5,401 bases of DNA from a candidate division BRC1 bacterium ADurb.BinA292. Lineage in GTDB: Bacteria > Sumerlaeota > Sumerlaeia > MVZB01. The DNA lies in NCBI GenBank assembly GCA_002068205.1, contig MVZB01000228.1:1-5401 (forward strand), written 5' to 3'. Made by a program: the position numbers and the translations under genes. The notes under the pieces are model-generated. The model worked only from the letters and a program-made list of their open reading frames with translations. It was not told where the DNA came from and ran no database searches. Shown in pieces: positions 1 to 4,006 of this stretch; position 1 is the stretch's first letter; each line of letters opens with the position of its first letter.

Positions 1-1
1 G

Positions 2-94
2 AGCCGCTACGTGACCGGCCAGACGCTGCTCGTCGATGGCGGGATTTCAACCGGCGCCACGCGCGCCATGCCGGTGAAACAATCGGAAAAATAA
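2..94 (+). CDS. Short-chain dehydrogenase/reductase (SDR), C-terminal fragment
   Basis: Only the last 30 codons and a TAA stop are in the window; the gene enters from the left edge. The peptide begins SRYVTGQTLLVDGGIS, which is the C-terminal signature of classical FabG-like SDR oxidoreductases (YVTGQ-x-L-x-VDGG, the segment that closes the substrate pocket after the last beta strand of the Rossmann fold). The family uses NAD(P)(H) to interconvert carbonyls and alcohols in the cytoplasm. The catalytic Ser-Tyr-Lys and the glycine-rich nucleotide motif lie outside the window, so substrate and cofactor cannot be judged. After VDGG the protein continues about 17 residues (GATRAMPVKQSEK end), slightly longer than minimal FabG tails. 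It converges with the prepilin gene on the other strand. Confidence 0.85.
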   Translation, partial: SRYVTGQTLLVDGGISTGATRAMPVKQSEK

Positions 95-106
95 GGGAAA
101 TTGCGA

Positions 107-128
107 GTCGGCCGGCTGGCCCGGCGAC
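107..128. terminator. GC-rich hairpin between convergent genes, possible terminator
   Basis: Bases 107-115 (gtcg, bulged g, ccgg) pair with 121-128 (ccggcgac): eight base pairs with one bulge around a five-base loop, starting 13 bases after the SDR stop codon. There is no T tract on either strand, so this is not a classical intrinsic terminator. Its place between two converging genes makes a termination or 3'-end stabilising role reasonable, but that is inference. Confidence 0.35.
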
Positions 129-129
129 G

Positions 130-150
130 GCGCCATTGGCGCATTGGCGC
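130..150. repeat. Short palindrome plus 8-base tandem repeat in convergent gap
   Basis: The octamer attggcgc occurs twice head to tail (135-142 and 143-150). The preceding gcgcca (130-135) is the inverse complement of both tggcgc copies (137-142 and 145-150), so two alternative small hairpins are possible. It lies in the 95-base gap between the SDR and prepilin stop codons, downstream of both genes. It may be a replication-slippage product or part of a shared transcript end; nothing identifies it with a named repeat family. Confidence 0.5.
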
Positions 151-189
151 TGGCTTGCAACCCGTTGCGTATCTTCCAGCAGGCTTGGG

Positions 190-705
190 CTAATATTCCA
201 GATAACCGGTCGTGTTGGAGCGGATCTCGCCGGTCGTGCTGTTGTAGAGCCAGCCGGTCGTGCCGTCAATCTCGCCGGAAGCGATCGCGTCGGAATCGGT
301 CAGCATCTTGACTGTCGCCAGGCCGTTGATCGGATTTTCGGGCAACCCGTTGTTCAAGTACGGCCCAAACGGGAAGTTCGCTCGATCGAGCACCGCGCTC
401 GTCCTGCCGCTCTTGTCCGAGTACTCCCGAAGCTGGCTGATGAAGGCCGCCACGTTATTGGTCGCGTCGGTGGCTGTGCCCGTCCCATCGGACGTCACCA
501 CCCCGGGGTAAACTGAGTTGTGCTGGTGATAATACAGGCTGATGGAGTTGCGCAACATGGTCAGGTCGGCGGCCAGCGTGGCTTCCTCGGCGTCCTTGGT
601 GGAACTGATAAGTTGCGGAATGGCAATCGTCCCCAGGATGCCAAGGATCACGATGACGATGATCAGCTCAACCAGCGTGAAGCCCCTGCGGGCAGCCTTC
701 CTCAT
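190..705 (-). CDS. Prepilin-type N-methylation protein, GspG/pseudopilin-like
   Basis: The 171-residue protein opens with a short basic leader ending RRG and then FTLVELIIVIVILGILG, the class III prepilin signal. Prepilin peptidase should cut after Gly8 and methylate Phe9; Glu13 is the conserved Glu5 of the mature pilin. Residues 9 to about 30 form the hydrophobic helix that anchors the subunit in the inner membrane before assembly. Behind it come a polar amphipathic helix (SSTKDAEEATLAADLTMLRN) and a small globular domain with NPING near residue 124 and GWLYNSTTGEIRSN near the C-terminus, an arrangement typical of GspG-like pseudopilins. ATG at 705 is preceded by AAAGGG seven bases upstream, a good ribosome site. 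It is the only intact secretion/pilus gene here; a GspF-like remnant lies directly upstream on the same strand. Whether it serves a type II secretion pseudopilus or a type IV pilus cannot be decided from this window. Confidence 0.92.
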   Translation of the reverse strand: MRKAARRGFTLVELIIVIVILGILGTIAIPQLISSTKDAEEATLAADLTMLRNSISLYYHQHNSVYPGVVTSDGTGTATDATNNVAAFISQLREYSDKSGRTSAVLDRANFPFGPYLNNGLPENPINGLATVKMLTDSDAIASGEIDGTTGWLYNSTTGEIRSNTTGYLEY

Positions 706-788
706 CGCAGTACCCTTTCTGCAAACGTGTTCGTACGTCCAATGAGTGTATCGACCAGGCTGGAAGAAACTTGACCGTTCTCACCCGG

Positions 789-820
789 AAATTCGTTAAA
801 AACGTTAAATATTTCCGTTA
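789..820 (-). promoter_or_regulatory. AT-rich stretch with iterated TTTAACG, upstream of prepilin gene
   Basis: In a GC-rich background this stretch is strongly AT-rich. Read on the minus strand it holds TAACG (820-816), TTTAACG (809-803) and TTTAACG (800-794); the two heptamers are spaced nine bases start to start, close to one helical turn. It sits roughly 85-115 bases upstream of the prepilin ATG, where an activator site or UP-type element could lie. I could not place a convincing -35/-10 pair; TACACT at about 750-745 on the minus strand is a -10 candidate with no good -35. Function is inferred only from position. Confidence 0.25.
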
Positions 821-876
821 TCCCGGACCTGGGCCCGCGAGCCGATCCCGGTGCTACCCGTCGCGTAAACTGCCGC

Positions 877-923
877 GAATTCTGATTCGGATTTCGAAAT
901 TCGGATTTCTTGCTTCTGATCAG
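877..923. repeat. Intergenic repeat with attcggatttc direct copies
   Basis: The 11-mer attcggatttc occurs at 885-895 and again at 899-909 (period 14), with the palindrome atttcgaaat (891-900) straddling the junction. A second direct repeat, ttctgat, flanks the core at 880-886 and 914-920. Translated in chance frames this motif gives strings such as SEFRNPNQN or RISKFGF. Peptides of this kind recur in spurious proteins from Planctomycetota and some other large genomes, where I believe the element is a dispersed intergenic repeat; that is from memory, not a search. It lies between the GspF-like remnant and the prepilin gene and overlaps the last bases of the remnant. Confidence 0.6.
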
Positions 924-1104
924 TGGCCGCTGCGGGCCACCGGCGTCATCTTCGACAGCGGCAGCAGCAGCGCAGCGCAATGGACCCGATCGCGACGCCC
1001 AGCACCACGAGGATCAGCGGTTCGGCCTCGACGCAGGTCCGGCGCAGCCGCTGCTCCTTCTCCTTTTCCAGGTGCTCCGCCCTCGGAATCGCGCTTCCTC
1101 CCAT
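920..1104 (-). pseudogene. Frameshifted C-terminal remnant of a GspF/PilC-type inner-membrane protein
   Basis: From ATG at 1104 an open frame of 52 codons (stop TGA at 948-946) reads MGGSAIPRAEHLEKEKEQR, then a basic stretch and EPLILVVLGVAIGSIAL. A shift within the CTG/GCTG-rich run at 956-981 continues in another frame as AALLLPLSKMTPVARSGH, stopping with TGA at 922-920. Joined, this matches the end of GspF/PilC platform proteins: charged helix, then EPL, last transmembrane helix, and the L-P-L/I-F tail. The span is 185 bases, one short of a multiple of three, so a single lost base would explain it. GspF proteins are about 400 residues; all but roughly the last 60 are missing. It lies seven bases after the response regulator stop, whose frame it shares. 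Alternatives are a small single-helix membrane protein of 52 residues or an assembly error in the repeat. The family call rests on a short match. Confidence 0.55.
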
Positions 1105-1110
1105 CACCCC

Positions 1111-1488
1111 TCAGCACGCGTTCACGCCCAGCAACCGTTCCACCTGCGCCTGCAACTCAACGATGCCGAACGGTTTCCTGAGGACGATGATGCCCGCCAT
1201 CTCCGGCTCGTCACCTTCATCCCACGAGTTCACGTTGCCGGTCAACAGCATCGCCGGCAATACCGGCTGTCCGGCCGCCTCGCGCAGCTTCCCGATCAGC
1301 TCCACGCCGTTCATTTCGTCGGCCAGGTCTTGATCGCTGATGATCAGGTCCGGCGGGCGCGCGCCGAGGCCCGTCAACGCCTCCGCCGGCGAGCCGAACG
1401 CCCGCACGTCGAAGCCCGCGTCGCGCAGAAGCAACTCCAGCAGATGGCGGACGTTCGCCTCGTCGTCGATCACGAATACACACTTCAT
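1111..1488 (-). CDS. Single-domain response regulator (CheY-like receiver)
   Basis: This protein of 125 residues is one complete receiver domain with no output domain. Starting from the GTG at 1491 (one residue more), key positions are the acidic pair D9-D10 (VIDDE) that binds Mg2+, the phospho-acceptor D53 at the end of strand 3 (DLIISDQ), T84 (LLTG) and K106 followed by P107 (LRKPF). All catalytic residues are present, so phosphotransfer should work. The loop after T84 is unusually acidic (NSWDEGDEPE). ATG at 1488 is preferred over GTG at 1491 because AGGA (1499-1496) then sits seven bases upstream. Such proteins signal by binding a partner or by relaying phosphate; no histidine kinase is in the window. 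Its neighbours (GspF-like remnant, prepilin) would fit a role in pilus or motility control, but that is inference from position. Confidence 0.92.
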   Translation of the reverse strand: MKCVFVIDDEANVRHLLELLLRDAGFDVRAFGSPAEALTGLGARPPDLIISDQDLADEMNGVELIGKLREAAGQPVLPAMLLTGNVNSWDEGDEPEMAGIIVLRKPFGIVELQAQVERLLGVNAC

Positions 1489-1574
1489 CACGAATTCCTG
1501 TGGTTCTGCCTCGCCGGTCAGTCGCCGATCGAGGGATTGATGCGGTTTCGCGGCAGAGTCCGATGCCAGGCAAG

Positions 1575-1629
1575 GGCGGGCTTAAAGGGCAAGCCCCGCC
1601 GTATCCCGTTTCTTTTCGGCAGGCGGGGC
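1575..1629 (-). promoter_or_regulatory. Leader with two mutually exclusive hairpins upstream of response regulator
   Basis: Three segments compete, read on the minus strand. Segment 1, GCCCCGCC (1629-1622), is a perfect partner for segment 2, GGCGGGGC (1600-1593), giving an 8-bp stem with a 21-base loop. Segment 2 with its flank (1600-1591) also pairs with segment 3, AAGCCCGCC (1583-1575), giving nine pairs with one bulge and a seven-base loop. Only one can form at a time. The element lies about 90 bases upstream of the regulator start. This resembles an attenuator or RNA-switch layout, but there is no U tract and I recognise no riboswitch class. A dispersed GC-rich repeat or chance in GC-rich DNA is a real alternative. 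Confidence 0.35.
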
Positions 1630-1749
1630 GGGAAAGTGTAGGTTGCAGCCAAACGATACAAAAACAACAACGTTAATCAGAGGAACTCGCTGCCGTGCAC
1701 CAGGGACCCGGCGAAACACCCCTCCACGACCGGGCCGCGCTCTCCCAGC

Positions 1750-1799
1750 AAAAACGGGGACCGGCGCGGCGACCGGCAACCGGTTTCAACCCGGTCGCC
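1750..1799 (-). terminator. Probable intrinsic terminator of the lipoprotein gene
   Basis: On the minus strand a perfect nine-base-pair stem (1799-1791 with 1776-1768, CCGGTCGCC type arms, 14-base loop containing the palindrome aaccggtt) begins 53 bases after the lipoprotein stop codon. It is followed 13 bases later by five T residues (1754-1750). The distance from stem to T run is longer than in textbook terminators, so efficiency is uncertain, but orientation and position fit. Confidence 0.45.
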
Positions 1800-1851
1800 C
1801 TGCCCGCCGCCACGCCGGCCCCCGCGTTGCAAACGAGAAGGAGCGCGCGGC

Positions 1852-2121
1852 TTACTGCTGCGCGGTCTCCGTCGTCATCTCGTCGGTGTGGACATGATCC
1901 GCTTCGCTCGCATCATGGACATGACCCGGTTCGCTCTCATCATGGACCTGCGCCTCCGGGGCGGGGGCGCTGACATCCGAAGCGGGCAGGTCGTTGGCCG
2001 GCGTCGTCATCGAATCCATCGCGTCAACCGGCTCCTGGTCTCCACATCCCGGCAGCGCCAGCAGACCCGCGCCGGCCAGGAGCAGGCAGCAGGTCAGATT
2101 CCGAACAGCGGTGAGTCGCAT
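1852..2121 (-). CDS. Small His- and acid-rich lipoprotein
   Basis: An 89-residue protein with a bacterial lipoprotein signal: positive N-terminus (MRLTAVR), hydrophobic stretch about 11-23, and lipobox LPGC with the lipidated Cys26. The mature part (about 63 residues) has no hydrophobic core and is rich in Asp, Glu, Pro, Ala and Thr, so it is probably disordered. Near the C-terminus is a nine-residue repeat, HDESEPGHV (60-68) and HDASEADHV (69-77), followed by HTDEM, giving histidines at 60, 67, 69, 76 and 78 amid acids. This could bind divalent metal such as Zn2+, Ni2+ or Cu2+ at the envelope; that is inference from composition. I recognise no named family. ATG at 2121 has AAAGGG ten bases upstream (2137-2132). 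It is divergent from the 3D-domain lipoprotein gene and has its own probable terminator. Confidence 0.8.
   Translation of the reverse strand: MRLTAVRNLTCCLLLAGAGLLALPGCGDQEPVDAMDSMTTPANDLPASDVSAPAPEAQVHDESEPGHVHDASEADHVHTDEMTTETAQQ
1891..1944. repeat. 27-base tandem repeat inside the lipoprotein gene
   Basis: Bases 1891-1917 and 1918-1944 are adjacent copies of a 27-base unit that begins gacatga and ends catcatg, differing at only a few positions. The period is a multiple of three and encodes the nine-residue His/acid repeat, so copy number can change without breaking the frame. Confidence 0.85.
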
Positions 2122-2156
2122 CGGTAGGGGGCCCTTTCTTTGGGGGCTTTATGTTG

Positions 2157-2190
2157 ATCGGCGGGCGCATCCCGTCCGATTCTCGCCGAT
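2157..2190. repeat. Inverted repeat in the divergent promoter region
   Basis: Atcggcg (2157-2163) and cgccgat (2184-2190) are perfect seven-base inverted arms separated by 20 bases, within the 202-base gap between the divergently transcribed lipoprotein (start 2121) and 3D-domain gene (start 2324). Arms about 2.6 helical turns apart could be an operator for a dimeric regulator acting on the lipoprotein gene. A minus-strand TTGACT (2200-2195) nearby is a -35 candidate, but I see no matching -10. Chance occurrence is quite possible. Confidence 0.25.
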
Positions 2191-2275
2191 TTTCAGTCAA
2201 ATCCATCTGTTCCGCAACATCGGACCTGTCCCATCCGAAGCTCACGGCGCGCCGCCGCCGCCGGCGCTCCCCCGC

Positions 2276-2304
2276 TTGACCATCCCAGGCCAGCACCTTA
2301 AACT
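2276..2304 (+). promoter_or_regulatory. Sigma70-like promoter for the plus-strand gene set
   Basis: TTGACC (2276-2281) matches the -35 consensus at five of six positions, and TAAACT (2299-2304) matches the -10 consensus at four of six, with the ideal 17-base spacer. Transcription would begin near 2311, leaving a short leader of about 13 bases that just includes GAGG (2311-2314) before the ATG at 2324. It probably drives the 3D lipoprotein gene and, given the short downstream gaps, may also serve the two metabolic genes. Confidence 0.5.
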
Positions 2305-2323
2305 GGCCCCGAGGCTCGATGCC

Positions 2324-2887
2324 ATGCTTCGGTCGTCCCCGGCTCGCCTGTCTCACGGTCGTTTCCGCTCCCGCCTCTGCGTAGTGTTGTTGGGAACGGC
2401 ATGCCTCATGGCTGGCTGCGCCCGTCCTCAGACGCGCCAGATGCTGGCGACCGCCTACTGCGGCTGCGGCGAGTGCAACGGCTACACGCGCGGCAGTTGG
2501 AAATTCCTCAAACTCGACTTCTGGAACCGCTACGTCACCGCCGACTGGGGCAAGGGCCAGAAATACACCGGCCGGACGGCCAACGGCATGCGCCCGCATC
2601 CCCCGCGGCCGGGCCTCCTCTCCTGGAACACGCTGGTGCATCCGTGGATGGCGGCGCCGCGCCTGCTATTGCCGTGGCTAATCCTCCGGCAGCCCGGGAC
2701 GATCGCCGCCGACACCGACTACTATCCCTTTGGCACCGAAATGGTCATCCCCGGCTGGGGCTGGGGCCGCGTCGAGGACCGCGGCTCGGCCATCCAGGGT
2801 CCCGACCGCATCGATCTCTTTCATCGCTCGCACGGCAAGGCCAACGACTGGGGCCGCCGCTGGGTCACCGTCGAAATGGTGGACTGA
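2324..2887 (+). CDS. 3D-domain (three-aspartate) lipoprotein
   Basis: A 187-residue protein. A basic N-terminus (to R17) and hydrophobic segment 18-30 end in MAGC, a lipobox with Cys32, so it is probably a lipoprotein; Met at the -3 position is less usual than Leu. The rest resembles the 3D double-psi beta-barrel domain also found in MltA-type murein hydrolases and in small secreted Firmicutes proteins. It shows ATAYC with a Cys cluster (C46, C48, C51), then DTDYYPFGTEMVIPGWG, VEDRGSAIQG and DRIDLF, supplying the three aspartates (D130 or D132, D152, D164), and a SHGKANDWG tail. About 80 residues separate the Cys cluster from the first Asp and include a hydrophobic PRLLLPWLIL. Activity on peptidoglycan is plausible but unproven for stand-alone 3D proteins. 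ATG at 2324 is chosen for its GAGG site, the promoter spacing and the signal peptide; a longer reading from 1994 would overlap the divergent gene. Confidence 0.85.
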   Translation: MLRSSPARLSHGRFRSRLCVVLLGTACLMAGCARPQTRQMLATAYCGCGECNGYTRGSWKFLKLDFWNRYVTADWGKGQKYTGRTANGMRPHPPRPGLLSWNTLVHPWMAAPRLLLPWLILRQPGTIAADTDYYPFGTEMVIPGWGWGRVEDRGSAIQGPDRIDLFHRSHGKANDWGRRWVTVEMVD

Positions 2888-2921
2888 CGTTCGCCTCGCA
2901 TCACCGCATCCCCCAAGCACT

Positions 2922-2925
2922 GGAG
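2922..2925 (+). promoter_or_regulatory. Ribosome binding site fixing a GTG start
   Basis: GGAG lies six bases before GTG at 2932. The peptide from that GTG (VPKFKALWVEE) aligns with the N-terminus of YhdH/AcuI proteins (M-x-A-L-x-x-E), and no ATG fits nearby, so this site settles the start. Confidence 0.65.
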
Positions 2926-2931
2926 TCGATC

Positions 2932-3927
2932 GTGCCGAAGTTTAAAGCCCTGTGGGTGGAAGAACAGACTGGCGGCGTTTTCATCCGGCGCATCGTCGAG
3001 CGCGACAGCGACGACCTGCCCGATGGCGACGTCCTGATCGAGGTGCACTACTCCTCGCTCAACTACAAGGATGCGCTGTCGGCGCACGGCAACCGCGGCG
3101 TGACGCGCGCCTACCCGCATACACCGGGCATCGATGCCGCCGGCGTCGTCGTGGCGAGCCGCAACGGCGCCTTCCGCGAGGGCGACCCGGTCATCGTCAC
3201 CGGCCGCGACCTGGGCATGAATACCGCGGGGGGCTTGGCCGGGATGATCCGCGTGCCCGCCGACTGGGTCGTGCCGTTGCCCGACGGCCTGACGCTGCGC
3301 GACGCAATGATCATCGGCACGGCCGGCTTCACGGCGGCGCAATCGGTCTGGCGCCTGGAGGAACACGGCGTGCTGCCCGGCTCGGGCGCGGTGGCCGTCA
3401 CCGGCGCCACCGGCGGCGTCGGCAGCTTCGCCGTCGCCCTGCTGGCCCATCTGGGTTATCGCGTCGCCGCCATCACCGGCAAGCGCGCGCGCGAGCCCTG
3501 GCTGCGCGAGATCGGCGCCGCCGAAGTCCTCGGCCGCGAGGAATTCATGACCGATGCCGCCCGGCCGCTGCTCAGCGCGCGCTGGGCCGGCGCCGTCGAT
3601 TGCGTCGGCGGTGAAGCCCTTTCGATCCTGCTGCGCTCCACCCACCGGCGCGGCGCCGTCACCACCTGCGGCATGGTCGCCGGCCCCGAACTGCACGTCT
3701 CGGTCTTTCCCTTCATCCTGCGCGGGGTCAACCTGCTCGGCATCGACTCGGCCGAGTGCCCCAATCCGATGCGCCGCGAGGTCTGGCGCCGGCTGGCCGG
3801 GCCGTGGAAGATCCCCAGCCTGGACGCCCTCGCCACCGAGATCCCGCTGGAGGAGGCGATCCCCGCGCTCGAGGCGATGATCCGCGGCGAAAGCGTCGGC
3901 CGGCGCGTCGTTCGCACGCGACTCTGA
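2932..3927 (+). CDS. acuI: AcuI/YhdH-type NADPH-dependent acryloyl-CoA reductase
   Basis: A 331-residue cytoplasmic zinc-free medium-chain dehydrogenase/reductase that matches YhdH/AcuI over its whole length, as I recall the family. Landmarks: SSLNYKDAL (41-49), PGIDAAG (65-71), DAMIIGTAGFTA (124-135), the glycine-rich nucleotide motif VTGATGGVGSFAVALL (156-171), WAGAVDCVGG (218-227), and FPFILRGVNLLGIDS (259-273), where YhdH has MPFILRNVRLQGVDS. Characterised members reduce acryloyl-CoA to propionyl-CoA with NADPH, in acrylate/DMSP and 3-hydroxypropionate metabolism or as detoxification of the reactive acryloyl thioester. No zinc-binding Cys/His pattern is seen, as expected. GTG start, see the ribosome site. 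The 44-base gap to the 3D lipoprotein and 79-base gap to the carboxyltransferase fit one transcript. Substrate specificity within the family is inferred. Confidence 0.93.
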   Translation: MPKFKALWVEEQTGGVFIRRIVERDSDDLPDGDVLIEVHYSSLNYKDALSAHGNRGVTRAYPHTPGIDAAGVVVASRNGAFREGDPVIVTGRDLGMNTAGGLAGMIRVPADWVVPLPDGLTLRDAMIIGTAGFTAAQSVWRLEEHGVLPGSGAVAVTGATGGVGSFAVALLAHLGYRVAAITGKRAREPWLREIGAAEVLGREEFMTDAARPLLSARWAGAVDCVGGEALSILLRSTHRRGAVTTCGMVAGPELHVSVFPFILRGVNLLGIDSAECPNPMRREVWRRLAGPWKIPSLDALATEIPLEEAIPALEAMIRGESVGRRVVRTRL

Positions 3928-3951
3928 CTGGCTTCCTCCCCCGCGCCCTGT

Positions 3952-3977
3952 TATGCTGGCGGTTCGGGGGGAACGCC
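3952..3977 (+). promoter_or_regulatory. Possible -10 box and hairpin before the carboxyltransferase gene
   Basis: In the 79-base gap, TATGCT (3952-3957) resembles a -10 box, but no good -35 lies 16-18 bases upstream. Directly after it, ggcg and ttc (3958-3965, with g3962 bulged) pair with gaacgcc (3971-3977) around a five-base G loop. The hairpin could be a leader structure or a weak terminator/processing site between genes. Both elements are weak, so read-through from the upstream gene is equally likely. Confidence 0.25.
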
Positions 3978-4006
3978 CACCAGACCGAGAACAAAGCGAG
4001 ACACCC

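Larger units (their letters stand above)
1489..1851. other. Gene-free stretch between lipoprotein and response regulator
   Basis: About 360 bases with no convincing gene on either strand: the open frames present have composition and sequence expected of chance readings in GC-rich DNA, with no recognisable motif. The stretch holds the probable terminator of the lipoprotein gene (1750-1799) and the foldable leader of the response regulator (1575-1629). A minus-strand TACACT around 1640 is a possible -10 for the regulator, with no good -35 at the proper distance. Confidence 0.6.

Noticed and set aside
702..980. A 92-codon minus-strand frame ending at the prepilin start
   Set aside because: Its middle is simply a translation of the attcggatttc repeat, its start lies inside the GspF remnant, and it has no good ribosome site.
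910..1641. A 243-codon plus-strand open frame across the receiver gene
   Set aside because: It is the antisense shadow of the receiver domain and GspF-like remnant, rich in Arg/Gln/His with no family features.
2140..2200. Minus-strand TTGACT as a full promoter for the His-rich lipoprotein
   Set aside because: No acceptable -10 box occurs at 16-18 bases; only a -35-like hexamer is present.
1994..2323. Upstream extension of the 3D-domain lipoprotein frame by 110 codons
   Set aside because: It would overlap the divergent lipoprotein gene, bury the signal peptide and lipobox inside the protein, and bypass a good promoter and ribosome site at 2276-2314.
2401..2931. Upstream extension of the acryloyl-CoA reductase frame by 177 codons
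   Set aside because: It overlaps the 3D-domain gene out of frame, shows Arg/His/Pro-rich chance composition, and the family N-terminus aligns at the GTG at 2932.
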